Shown in pieces: positions 45,994-54,368 of a stretch of DNA of 64,000 bases; position 1 is the stretch's first letter, and each line of letters opens with the position of its first letter. The translations under genes and the position numbers were made by a program. This DNA comes from Culturomica massiliensis (lineage in GTDB: Bacteria > Bacteroidota > Bacteroidia > Bacteroidales > Marinifilaceae): positions 2,108,001-2,172,000 of the forward strand of contig NZ_LT594621.1 in NCBI RefSeq assembly GCF_900091655.1, in the 5' to 3' direction. Below the pieces are notes generated by a model, which was not told the DNA's origin, ran no database searches, and was given only the letters and a program-made list of their open reading frames with translations.

Positions 45994-47118
45994 TTAAGAA
46001 TGTATGACATGTTGAAGCAATGCCGGACAAACTTCGCGTGAAAGTCTGTCAGCTTCTTCTGCTATTTGCTTTGCTTCATTTGCGCATTTATAGATATTGA
46101 CGATTGCACGCTGAACATCAATTGGTGGAATAGGTATCTTACAACGCTTCATATCCTCAAATGAAAAAGCCTCACGAGCACTTCCCCATGAATTGAAACG
46201 GGCATAACGATCGAATTCCGCTCGACAGAACCATAAGTAAATAAAATTTGGTAAAATATTTTCTTCATCCACGTTGAATACAGACGAAATAGATGAAACA
46301 ATATAAGTTTTATCTGAATCGTTCAATCCTAAACTCATTTTATCTCCACGGCGAGAGGTGTCAGATACAAAAGCGATTTCTTTAGGCTTTACCAATTTAT
46401 ACGAATTTAACGAGACTCCATCCAAATTCGCTTTTGTTTCAATCAAACCTTTCGATGTTGCTATTCCACGAACTTCCTTTTCTGTAAATTTGCCGTTCAA
46501 ATTGCGTTCATTGCATTCTTCAATGTATGGCCCTATCTCCTGCAAAGGATATTTATGCTTCAATTCCTGAATATAGCTTTGGCAGACTTGCATAAGCGGA
46601 GCCGCCTCAGCCTCGTTTTGTTCTTTGATCTCTCTAAATGCTTTCCATGCATTCACCACTTTCTGTTGTTCATCAGGTGATGGCAGCGGAATTTCAATAT
46701 CAAGGAAACGCGGCCAATCCAAGTTGGCTCGAACACTGGAATCGCTAATGAACCAACCATAACGATCACTCTCGGCTCGATTAAAATACATGAAAAAGTA
46801 TTCTGGCAAAACTTTCTTATCATCGTTGATGACAAATGTTGTATATGCAGGAGAGACTAAAGCAGGTTGTTCATTGTCGTATAATCCGATGCGAATACAG
46901 ATGTCTCTCCCAGTCTGCATCCCACTAAATACAAACATTCTTTTTGTGACAATTTTATATTTGGCTATATCTACTCCATCCAAATTTGCAACAGTCGGCA
47001 TAAATGTTTTGTCTCGATTTATACCGATTACAGGATAGTTGACACTCGCAGAGTTCCTTTCATCACATTGTTCGATATAATCTCCGAGCCTAACCCATTT
47101 TACATTACTCGCTCCCAT
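45994..47118 (-). CDS. hsdS: type I restriction enzyme, specificity (S) subunit
   Basis: The 374-residue protein has two target-recognition domains (about 1-150 and 195-340), each followed by a helical spacer. The duplication is visible: LGDYIEQCDERN near residue 11 and IGPYIEECNERN near 197, and YFFMYFNRAESDRYGWF matches YLWFCRAEFDRYARF. Each domain should read half of a bipartite site; the sequence read cannot be predicted. It begins one base after the DUF1016 stop. Only one hsdS copy is present, so no shufflon is evident. Confidence 0.93.
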   Translation of the reverse strand: MGASNVKWVRLGDYIEQCDERNSASVNYPVIGINRDKTFMPTVANLDGVDIAKYKIVTKRMFVFSGMQTGRDICIRIGLYDNEQPALVSPAYTTFVINDDKKVLPEYFFMYFNRAESDRYGWFISDSSVRANLDWPRFLDIEIPLPSPDEQQKVVNAWKAFREIKEQNEAEAAPLMQVCQSYIQELKHKYPLQEIGPYIEECNERNLNGKFTEKEVRGIATSKGLIETKANLDGVSLNSYKLVKPKEIAFVSDTSRRGDKMSLGLNDSDKTYIVSSISSVFNVDEENILPNFIYLWFCRAEFDRYARFNSWGSAREAFSFEDMKRCKIPIPPIDVQRAIVNIYKCANEAKQIAEEADRLSREVCPALLQHVIHS

Positions 47119-47119
47119 A

Positions 47120-48163
47120 TCACTCCTCCATTCCGTGTTGTTCCAAGAAGAAACGTTTTTGCTGTTCTATCTCTCTGCTCAACTCTTCTTCCGTTGGCAT
47201 ATAGGCCATATATTGGGCTGCAAAAAGTTGCTCGCTACCGTTAAGGACAGAGTATTTTGCCATTACCTTGTCGGTCTCGGTACAGAGCAGTATGCCTATT
47301 GTCGGGTTATCATTCTCATCTTTTACAAGGTCGTCATACATTCGTACATACATATCCAATTGCCCCACATCTGCGTGAGCCAGAGGATGTGTTTTCAATT
47401 CAAACAACACGTAACGCTTGAGCTTAATGTTATAGAACACAAGATCAATGTAAAAATCACCAGTATCCGTTGAAATGTGTTTCTGCCTGTCGACAAATGC
47501 GAAACCACGTCCCAATTCCATGATAAATTGTTGCAGATGATCTATTAAGGCTTGTTCCAACTGGCTTTCGTCATATTTGCTATCCTTGCGAAAACCTAAA
47601 AACTCGGCAACCACCGGACTCTTTATATATTCCAATGGATCATTGACTTCAATATCGGGGGATGGCAATGCCAGCCCTTCCCTTACACAAGCCATACGGC
47701 GGCCATAGTATTGTGTACCGATGTTGCGATTGAGTGTCCTCACACTCCACATCTGTTCCGATGCCTCTTTTACATACCACTCTCTGGCCTTAGGGTCTGC
47801 AACCTGTATAATCGAGCGGAAGTGCGACCATGTCAGATTGTGAACACGCGTGTTCACAATCTCCAAATCATTAAAACACAGGTAAAATTGGCGGAAGTAA
47901 TCCAAATTGCGTTTACTGAATGTACTACCGTATTTAGGTACCAGTTGCTCTGCTAATGTTTTAATCAACCGGGTGCCATACTGCGCACGAACTTCTCCAT
48001 GCTGTTCTTCTTCCACTATTCGCCGCCCAATGTGCCAATAGGTAAGTACAGCAATCTGATTAGCTGCCGCATATGCCTGTTGACGGCCTTGTTCAATGAT
48101 ACTCCGGATATCAGAAACCAGTTTATCAGTTGTCATACCATGTTGCAGCTTATTCTTTTCCAT
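47120..48163 (-). CDS. DUF1016 (YhcG-type) PDDEXK nuclease-domain protein inside the hsd operon
   Basis: The 347-residue protein has the DUF1016 N-terminal helical domain (YWHIGRRIVEEEQHGEVRAQYG, GTRLIKTLAEQLVPKYG) and a C-terminal PDDEXK-like nuclease core (DTGDFYIDLVFYNIKLKRYVLFELKTH, with D, E and K residues). The family frequently sits inside type I restriction loci, but its role there is not settled. The start overlaps the hsdM stop by 14 bp and the stop is one base before hsdS, so it is co-translated with the methylation subunits. Confidence 0.85.
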   Translation of the reverse strand: MEKNKLQHGMTTDKLVSDIRSIIEQGRQQAYAAANQIAVLTYWHIGRRIVEEEQHGEVRAQYGTRLIKTLAEQLVPKYGSTFSKRNLDYFRQFYLCFNDLEIVNTRVHNLTWSHFRSIIQVADPKAREWYVKEASEQMWSVRTLNRNIGTQYYGRRMACVREGLALPSPDIEVNDPLEYIKSPVVAEFLGFRKDSKYDESQLEQALIDHLQQFIMELGRGFAFVDRQKHISTDTGDFYIDLVFYNIKLKRYVLFELKTHPLAHADVGQLDMYVRMYDDLVKDENDNPTIGILLCTETDKVMAKYSVLNGSEQLFAAQYMAYMPTEEELSREIEQQKRFFLEQHGMEE

Positions 48164-49739
48164 AACCTAAAACTTTGAAAGCGTTTATAAGTTCCGTTTC
48201 GTTTGCATCCCATCTTTTCTTCAATTCATCAAATTTACAACTCATTTCTGAAAGGGCAGACTTATAGTCTATTTCCGTATCACGGTCTATAAATTCAATG
48301 TATCTGGATGGCACGAGAGAAAATCCCTTTTCTTGAATTTCGTTACGATGTGCAGCATAGTATAATTCCGGCTCGGCATACTCGGCAAAATTCTCGGTTT
48401 GCCAATCGAGGTATATCTGACGCACTCTGTCTATTTCCGTCTCCGACAAGCGGACGTATTTCTTTTCATATATGTTATTGTTCCATGTCCGCAAGTCAAT
48501 GAAAAGAATTTCACCTGTACGGTCGCGAAGTTGTCTGCCATGCCATGGACCGCCTTTCTTATTGTTGTTTAAAATCCAAAGGGTGACGGATATATCGGTA
48601 GAATAGAACATATTTCGCGGCAAAACGATAATAGCTTCTACTTTGTCGCTTTCGATTAGCTGTTTGCGTATTCCCTGCGTATCACTATCATCCAAAGCAC
48701 CATTGGCAAGCAGGAATCCTGCGATTCCACGACTGACATTCAATTTGTTCAAGATATGAAGAATCCACGCATAGTTGGCATTGCTGGCAGGAGGAACTCC
48801 ATAGCCTTGCCATCGGGGATCAGTCTCAAAACCTCCGTATTCGGCATATTTCTTCAAATTGAACGGCGGGTTAGCCATGATGTAATCAAACTTAAGTTCC
48901 TTATGCTGGTCATCAGAGAAAGTGGACACGGCTCTATCGCCCAAATGGTAAGAGATACCTCGTATAGCCAGATTCATCTTTGCAAGGCGATAAGTTGCCG
49001 GTTCTGATTCCTGCCCATACACATTGACGGCTTTCGTATTTCCACCGTGGGCCTCTATGAACTTTGCAGCTTGAACAAACATACCTCCGGAACCACAGCA
49101 AGGGTCATAGACTGTCCCATCAAAAGGCTCAATAAGAGATGCGATAAGCTCTACGATAGAATGTGGTGTATAAAATTCTCCTTCCTCTTTGTCTGCGTTT
49201 ATAGAAAAAGCCTGCAAAAAATACTCATATACACGTCCTATGAGGTCGTGATCATTAAATTTCTGTGGGTCTATCTTGTTTATCTCATCCACTACGCTTT
49301 TCAGAACTCCCGGTTCAAGGGCTGTTTTCGTAAAAATCTGCTGCGGAAGGGCATTTTTCAATTTAGGTTCGTTGTCATCCAAAGTCTTTATGGCCGTATC
49401 GAAAGCGATAGCCATGCCGGTAGGTAATGTAAGAATCAGTTTGTCCCAAAATGTTTCATCTGTCAGGAAAAACACTCCGTCCTGCATATATTGATTGGGA
49501 CGAGAAAGTTGCAACTCAATGAAATCCGTATCATTAATGCCTTGAACTTCCACTATCTCATGCCTGATTTTCTCCTTTTGCTGTTTGAACCGTTCTCCTA
49601 TGAATTTCAGGAATACAAGGGTCAACAGCAAGTCGCGTTTATCTGTCATGGCTGCACGCCCACGCAGACTGTTACGACAGTTGAAAAGTATCGTTTCAAG
49701 AGTTTCTTCCTTTACCGGTTTATTCTGTTTCTTAGCCAT
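48150..49739 (-). CDS. hsdM: type I restriction enzyme, methyltransferase (M) subunit
   Basis: The 529-residue N6-adenine methyltransferase has an N-terminal helical domain (MTDKRDLLLTLVFLKFIGERF, about 30-60), SAM motif VYDPCCGSGGMFVQAA near residue 215 and catalytic motif IV ANPPFNLKKY near residue 290. With HsdS it methylates the recognition site and protects the host; with HsdR added it becomes the restriction complex. Length fits the family. It begins four bases after the DUF2971 stop. Confidence 0.95.
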   Translation of the reverse strand: MAKKQNKPVKEETLETILFNCRNSLRGRAAMTDKRDLLLTLVFLKFIGERFKQQKEKIRHEIVEVQGINDTDFIELQLSRPNQYMQDGVFFLTDETFWDKLILTLPTGMAIAFDTAIKTLDDNEPKLKNALPQQIFTKTALEPGVLKSVVDEINKIDPQKFNDHDLIGRVYEYFLQAFSINADKEEGEFYTPHSIVELIASLIEPFDGTVYDPCCGSGGMFVQAAKFIEAHGGNTKAVNVYGQESEPATYRLAKMNLAIRGISYHLGDRAVSTFSDDQHKELKFDYIMANPPFNLKKYAEYGGFETDPRWQGYGVPPASNANYAWILHILNKLNVSRGIAGFLLANGALDDSDTQGIRKQLIESDKVEAIIVLPRNMFYSTDISVTLWILNNNKKGGPWHGRQLRDRTGEILFIDLRTWNNNIYEKKYVRLSETEIDRVRQIYLDWQTENFAEYAEPELYYAAHRNEIQEKGFSLVPSRYIEFIDRDTEIDYKSALSEMSCKFDELKKRWDANETELINAFKVLGYGKE

Positions 49740-49743
49740 TCTA

Positions 49744-50505
49744 TTATTTTATCAGTTCAGTATTTAACTTAAAAGCATTTGCATCAATCCCCATTTGGTA
49801 AATCTTAATATCAGGGTTCAGTTTCCGTGCAACGCTTATTATTTTTGATTTCTCATCTGTATTCATATTGATTCCCAAATAAACGGACTCGAAACACTCT
49901 CCTCCGATTTTAGAAAAAGCTCGTACTTCCTTCCAATCTATCGAACCTTTATCATCATTCTGATCCGGTAATGCCATATATATGGGACTAGGGTCTAAAA
50001 TAAATAGCCTAACCTCTTGTTCATGCTCCCAAGCTTTTGCCTTTGTGGATAACTGATAATGGAAGAAATCTTTTGCATCCCTGAAATAATCAGGCTTCTC
50101 TATAATATCCTTGTATTGCACTTCCACCTCAGAACAACCAATCATGACTGTTCCTTGTATTCTCGAAAGAGACTTTTGGGCTTTCTCCATATCCAAACCA
50201 ATACAGATACCTTGATGTTTGCTATAATAGCTCCACATCAAGATTGAATCATATATTTTGGAAAGACTACATATCCATGCCCTTTCTCTTGTTCTACGAA
50301 ATGGATCTCTTCTTAATTCTTCGATTATTTCCAGAGTCCATCCTCCACACGCTTCCTTCGGAACATTGGAGAAATCAATTAATGATGGGTGACAATCAAA
50401 TGGGTCGTTCAACTGCATAGCATTGGTAAATTGAAGATTACTATTATGCAACATCATCAATCCGCCATTGAAATCAAGATATTTATATAATTTGACTGCT
50501 CCCAT
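49744..50505 (-). CDS. DUF2971 domain protein in the restriction operon
   Basis: The 253-residue protein carries the DUF2971 pattern: N-terminal LYKYLDFNGGLMMLHNSNLQFTNAMQLNDPFDC, then RAWICSLSKIYDSILMWSYYSKHQGICIGLDM and EQEVRLF. The family is widespread in bacteria, often near defence or mobile genes, with no established activity; no catalytic site can be named from the sequence. It lies between a small XRE regulator (three bases upstream) and hsdM (four bases downstream), so it is almost certainly co-expressed with the restriction system. Confidence 0.75.
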   Translation of the reverse strand: MGAVKLYKYLDFNGGLMMLHNSNLQFTNAMQLNDPFDCHPSLIDFSNVPKEACGGWTLEIIEELRRDPFRRTRERAWICSLSKIYDSILMWSYYSKHQGICIGLDMEKAQKSLSRIQGTVMIGCSEVEVQYKDIIEKPDYFRDAKDFFHYQLSTKAKAWEHEQEVRLFILDPSPIYMALPDQNDDKGSIDWKEVRAFSKIGGECFESVYLGINMNTDEKSKIISVARKLNPDIKIYQMGIDANAFKLNTELIK

Positions 50506-50508
50506 ATA

Positions 50509-50712
50509 TTATTCCGTTCTTAATAAGTCATCCACGGTTACACCCAAAACTTTGGATATTTCAATTAGCGTTTCCACATTGGGTTGTGTTGTATTGGTAA
50601 CCCATTTGGAGATTATAGCGGGATCTTTATCCAATTGTTCAGAGAGCCATTTATTACTCTTGTTTTTCTCTGCAAGAATAACTTTGATGCGATTTATTAA
50701 TTTGCGTTCCAT
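50509..50712 (-). CDS. small XRE-family regulator heading the restriction operon
   Basis: The 67-residue single-domain Cro/C1-type helix-turn-helix protein reads MERKLINRIKVILAEKNKSN, with helices KWLSEQLDKD and IISKWVTNTTQPNVETLIEISKVLGV. Such small proteins resemble the controller (C) proteins of restriction systems or antitoxins. The ATG at 50712 lies about 24 nt downstream of the start predicted from a perfect -7 element (TACCTTTG). A TTG at 50745 overlaps that element and is rejected. It is the first gene of a six-gene operon. Confidence 0.8.
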   Translation of the reverse strand: MERKLINRIKVILAEKNKSNKWLSEQLDKDPAIISKWVTNTTQPNVETLIEISKVLGVTVDDLLRTE

Positions 50713-50742
50713 ATTAGATATTTTATTCCATCTATATGAATC

Positions 50743-50750
50743 CAAAGGTA
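50743..50750 (-). promoter_or_regulatory. putative -7 element (TACCTTTG) for the six-gene restriction operon
   Basis: It matches TAnnTTTG exactly on the minus strand, about 31 bp before the regulator ATG. No operator repeats were recognised. Confidence 0.45.
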
Positions 50751-50812
50751 TCCATTCTTTTGATTGTCTCGGTTATATTTTGTGGAAATGTTGCAATAAA
50801 ATGATGAAATAG

Positions 50813-51666
50813 TCAATTGCTACTTGGCAAATAATGGTAACCTCTATTTCTCGACTTTGGAGGGGAAGATTTCTGCAAGTAGTTTTGGGTTGTTTTTATG
50901 TCGGTATGTCCTAACAGTCTGCTGACGGTTTCAATCGGCACTCCGTTGGATAGCAGAATGGTGGTTGCTGCCGAATGCCGGGCAGTGTGATAGGTAAGGT
51001 GCGTTTTTATACCACACAGCCCGGCGATGGTTTTCAGTATCGTGTTGCTCGGCATAGGGAACACTTTGTTGTCCGTTATCATGCCTTTGTACTTTTCGAT
51101 TATTCTTAGAGATACATCCAACAGACGGATATTGGATTCCGTGTTGGTCTTCTTTCTTCGGGTGATAATCCAAAGATTGCCGTCAAAGAATGTTTGCAAA
51201 TTGTCATTGGTCAGGTTCTTGACATCAGAATATGCCAAACCTGTGAAGCTGGAAAACAGGAACAAGTCCCGGACAAGCTCGTGCGTCTTGTCGGGCATTT
51301 CGATATTCATCATGGTGTTTATCTCTTCTTTTGTGACAACAGGGTTTCCTGCTTGACACCGATACCGAGATAGGCATCTTCGAGTTTGACAGCGGTGACA
51401 TATCCGTCCGTCTGCATCAGTTCCTGATAACGGCGATTTACCTCCACCCGGATTTTATCAACGGCAATGTTGATTTTCTGTGCTTCGACACTCTTGTCCG
51501 AAGCACGGTTGTTTTTCACCTCCCACAATCGCAGGGGAACATCCATTTTGCAGCTGAACTGCTTGATCTCACCGTCAACGATAAGACGGCACATCAAAAG
51601 CAGGTTGCCATTGGGCTTTTCGCTACCTTTCTTCACGTAGAATAACACTTTGAATATACTTCGCAT
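50813..51666 (-). pseudogene. tyrosine integrase with the core-binding domain deleted (IntDOT-like)
   Basis: Two frames together make a shortened Bacteroides-type integrase. The first (51319-51666, 115 residues) is the arm-binding N-terminus, ending AYLGIGVKQETLLSQKKR. The second (50813-51313, 166 residues) is the catalytic domain with FTGLAYSDVKNLT, HTARHSAATT, LLGHTDIKTTQ and Tyr nucleophile in QNYLQ. Intact relatives carry about 100-150 residues of SAM-like core-binding domain between these parts. Here the join is direct: the +1 frame at the junction reads VTKEEINTMMNIEMPDKTHELVRD, the normal lead-in to the catalytic domain. So an internal deletion also shifted the frame. The first catalytic Arg is replaced, as in IntDOT. 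Strand-exchange activity is unlikely. Confidence 0.8.
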
Positions 51667-51687
51667 AACTCTCTCTTTTTTTTGTTA

Positions 51688-51695
51688 CAAAATTA
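51688..51695 (-). promoter_or_regulatory. putative -7 element (TAATTTTG) of the integrase
   Basis: It matches TAnnTTTG exactly on the minus strand, 21 bp before the integrase ATG. Confidence 0.4.
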
Positions 51696-51720
51696 GTTTA
51701 TAGTGAGTTAGCGACAGATA

Positions 51721-51820
51721 AGACAAATTATGCCAAACGGTAAAATCTTTCGGTTTCGCAAGAAATTTTCATCATACCAAGGGTAATGATGTGGTAACAG
51801 AACTCTTGCGCCGTTTGTCT
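51721..51820. repeat. nested inverted repeats upstream of the broken integrase
   Basis: AGACAAA (51721-51727) pairs with TTTGTCT (51814-51820). CGCAAGA (51757-51763) pairs with TCTTGCG (51804-51810), and CATCAT (51770-51775) with ATGATG (51786-51791). AAACGG at 51735-51740 can also pair with CCGTTT at 51811-51816. Position next to an integrase N-terminus fits an attachment or arm-site region; a folded RNA is the alternative. Together with the following terminator it is the only clear structure in the 540-bp gap 51667-52206. Confidence 0.5.
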
Positions 51821-51863
51821 ATATTATGGTTTCCTTTGGCTTTTTGTCAAGAGAAAAATATAG

Positions 51864-51905
51864 CGTAACGAACACATTTTTCAGTCGGTTCGCTACGATT
51901 TTTTC
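51864..51905. terminator. terminator-like hairpin in the integrase/NAGLU gap
   Basis: CGTAACGAAC (51864-51873) pairs with GTTCGCTACG (51888-51897) with one A-C mismatch, followed by ATTTTTTC on the plus strand. The minus side is also T-rich. No plus-strand gene was seen that it would end. Confidence 0.55.
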
Positions 51906-51980
51906 AATTTTGACTTCTCGTTATGTGTTTATTTTATATTTTCAATGAAAAAACTGCTATAACCCGGAAATAAAGTCTTT

Positions 51981-52172
51981 TCATTCGCCGGTCACTTCCT
52001 GTAGGCCGGCATTGAAGACCATAAGTTGTATTGTATCTGCCATTTGTGGCATTTCAGGGAGTAGTTCACTACATGCTTGTCTGGCATCGGGTAGTTTCAT
52101 CAATTCTGAAAAGCCTTTTTGCATCCATTCTCTTTTGGGCAGATCGTCGTCCGGAAGGTTATCGTGCAGCAA
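51981..52172 (-). pseudogene. possible 3' remnant of an unrecognised gene
   Basis: A 63-codon open frame ends ...DTIQLMVFNAGLQEVTGE and reads like coding sequence (KREWMQKGFSELMKLPDARQ), but it has only a TTG start preceded by a TAA stop two codons earlier, and it lies between NAGLU and the broken integrase. It is best read as the tail of a gene cut when the neighbouring element moved. No family was recognised. Confidence 0.25.
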
Positions 52173-52206
52173 CTGTTAGTAGCTGATGGATAACACAATC
52201 TGTTTG

Positions 52207-54357
52207 CTATCGGATTTTTACAAAAACCTTCCCATAAGCCCACTGAGCTACTTCCACTGCATTTTCTTCCGGCTCTGCTGGATAATCGTTCCGAAGCCAT
52301 GTCCAGGGTTCTTCCATCGCATACCAGTCGATATCCTGGACTTGCACACCGTTCAGGCGTTGTCCCAACATGTCAAAATAGGCCTTCCAGCGGGGATAAT
52401 AAAAATCTTTCAGCAAACCGGACCATTCCCGGTGGGAATAATCACGCAAACCGCCTTCATCTGCCGCTTTCCGGTTCCCCCACGTTGTAATTTGTACCCG
52501 GGCATTCCATTCATACAACCTCTTCTCATCCTCTGTCCGTCCGATTTTCCGCGCCTGTGCAATCCAGTTGCCGACTTTGAATTCCCGGCGTGTAGTCAAA
52601 AGACTGTCCTGCACCAAAATCAAATCCAGAAATTCCCGGCTCAACCTTTGGAAATCAGCCTTTTTACCCGCACGGTATGCCGCCGTAACTTCTTTTTGCA
52701 GCCGATTTCCACGATCAGCAATAGCCTGTCGTACCACATCGACCAAATCATATTCGAAATTATTATTACCGGCATAACGGTCAGCCACCGACAACATCAG
52801 CTTCGCAGCCTTCTCCGATTCCTCCGGTGGGTAATACATACGGGAACTTCCCCAACTGGAAGCACTGTGCACTTCCTCAGCCGGACGGGCACAAAATACA
52901 GACTCCACAGTTCCTTCCCGGATATCCGGACAATTGTAAACCGTCTCCGACAATATTTGCCAGACTTGCCGCAAGCGGGAATCGTCACATCCATAACGGG
53001 CCTTCACATACCCCTCCACCCACTCTTCCTTTGTAAATTTTTCCGGCCGCCAGGGCAACTCCAGCAACAGCTCGTACATCACCGGATTATTCTCAATCCC
53101 CTCCATTGTAATTCCGACTCCGCACAAAGTACCTTTCCGCAACTCCCGGGCAGCATAAAATCCGTCGATCACCCGGTCCATCCGCCCGTACATCCCGACA
53201 TTACCACCGAAATTCAACAACATACAATACAACCAGTCGTGCTTTCCATAACCGTTCTCCCGGTACCAGGGCGACTCCTTATCACCCCACATCGGACGAT
53301 TCTCGCTGCTAAGATCCAATACCAACATATCTCCGGCTTCAATAGCATCCAATATCTGCGGCCGGGGATTGGCCTGCCAGGCCTGAATAACCCAGACAGC
53401 CGAAGAATTAGCACGCTTCATGGCTTCCAGAATCGATTTGCCGGCAGCAGCCAGATCAACCCCCTCCGTATTTCCTCCCTCGTGAAAAGGATCCATACTG
53501 TAAAACCGGGCTTTCCCGAACAGCTTTTCCATTTCCGCATAGTACAAACCAGCAACACGCTGAAATGCCGGGTCTTCCGGTTGCAGAAAAGCAGGACGGG
53601 TAAAACCACACCACTTACCCGGATCGGTTACATTCAGCCCCAGTTTCTCCTTCACATCATGAGGTACCATACCGGCATACCCCGGGAAAACGGGTTCTAT
53701 ACCGAATTCCCGCATCCGGTTTAAAATACGCTGTTGCAATTGCACCTGCTGTTTATACCAATTTTCCGGGTTAGGACCTCCCCACCCTTCCAGATTATTC
53801 ATGTGCCACCAGGCTAAAAATCCCGGACCGGCAATAAACTTTCCGATCTCCTCCGCACTATACCCCAACTGCAACAACACATTGCGCCAAACCGTTTCCG
53901 TTCCGGTCAATGCCAGAGGCAGATTTATCCCATGCAATGCCATCCAGTCGAGCTCTTTCTCCCAACGCTCCCAATCCCAAAACGCCATCGAATAGGAATA
54001 AGTACAATAATTCAGGTCATACCGGTACTTCAACGATGTTTCCCGGCGTTCCCTTTTTTCGACAGGAGGTAAAACAGCAGGTAATTTTGCTTTCATACCG
54101 TTCCAGGACAAATGAATTCCGGCATAATACTTCAAATACCAGTTCACACCAGTAGCGATACTGACATAATTGTTTCCCCGCACAACCACCCGGTCCCCAT
54201 CCTGATCCAGCTCAAAAAAATCCGTATTACCTTCAACCAGCTCAATCTTAAACTTCTTTGAAGCCCCCGGATCTATCCGGTCCAGCAACTCATGAACCGG
54301 TGAGGCATTCCCAAGATAGCCCGACAACAAAAAAATAAATAAACAGATACTTTTCAT
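52207..54357 (-). CDS. alpha-N-acetylglucosaminidase, GH89 (NAGLU-like)
   Basis: The 716-residue exported enzyme has signal peptide MKSICLFIFLLSGYLGNASP, an N-terminal small domain, a (beta/alpha)8 barrel (RYDLNYCTYSYSMAFWDWERWE, ALTGTETVWRNVLLQLGYS) and a helical C-terminal domain. Likely catalytic acids are the Glu in DPFHEGGNTEG and the Glu in GVGITMEGIENN. GH89 enzymes remove terminal alpha-linked GlcNAc from heparan sulfate or from mucin GlcNAc-alpha-1,4-Gal caps. It follows a NagX/HGSNAT-like gene by 11 bp on the same strand. Confidence 0.93.
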   Translation of the reverse strand: MKSICLFIFLLSGYLGNASPVHELLDRIDPGASKKFKIELVEGNTDFFELDQDGDRVVVRGNNYVSIATGVNWYLKYYAGIHLSWNGMKAKLPAVLPPVEKRERRETSLKYRYDLNYCTYSYSMAFWDWERWEKELDWMALHGINLPLALTGTETVWRNVLLQLGYSAEEIGKFIAGPGFLAWWHMNNLEGWGGPNPENWYKQQVQLQQRILNRMREFGIEPVFPGYAGMVPHDVKEKLGLNVTDPGKWCGFTRPAFLQPEDPAFQRVAGLYYAEMEKLFGKARFYSMDPFHEGGNTEGVDLAAAGKSILEAMKRANSSAVWVIQAWQANPRPQILDAIEAGDMLVLDLSSENRPMWGDKESPWYRENGYGKHDWLYCMLLNFGGNVGMYGRMDRVIDGFYAARELRKGTLCGVGITMEGIENNPVMYELLLELPWRPEKFTKEEWVEGYVKARYGCDDSRLRQVWQILSETVYNCPDIREGTVESVFCARPAEEVHSASSWGSSRMYYPPEESEKAAKLMLSVADRYAGNNNFEYDLVDVVRQAIADRGNRLQKEVTAAYRAGKKADFQRLSREFLDLILVQDSLLTTRREFKVGNWIAQARKIGRTEDEKRLYEWNARVQITTWGNRKAADEGGLRDYSHREWSGLLKDFYYPRWKAYFDMLGQRLNGVQVQDIDWYAMEEPWTWLRNDYPAEPEENAVEVAQWAYGKVFVKIR

Positions 54358-54368
54358 ATTTCGTTTTA

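Noticed and set aside
45994..47118. hsdS shufflon (phase-variable specificity)
   Set aside because: Only one hsdS copy and no inverted repeat pair within or beside it was seen, and the neighbouring recombinase is defective.
50713..50745. TTG start extending the XRE regulator by 11 residues
   Set aside because: The TTG overlaps the predicted -7 element and would lie upstream of the transcription start.
42641..52206. Direct repeats marking the exact ends of the restriction island
   Set aside because: No convincing matching repeat was found by eye between the left (42.64-42.75 kb) and right (51.67-52.2 kb) flanks, so no att sites are claimed.
52186..53724. 512-codon open frame on the plus strand
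   Set aside because: It lies wholly antisense to the GH89 gene, is rich in Ile/Pro/His/Arg with no domain, and begins and ends without gene context. The opposite strand encodes a full enzyme.
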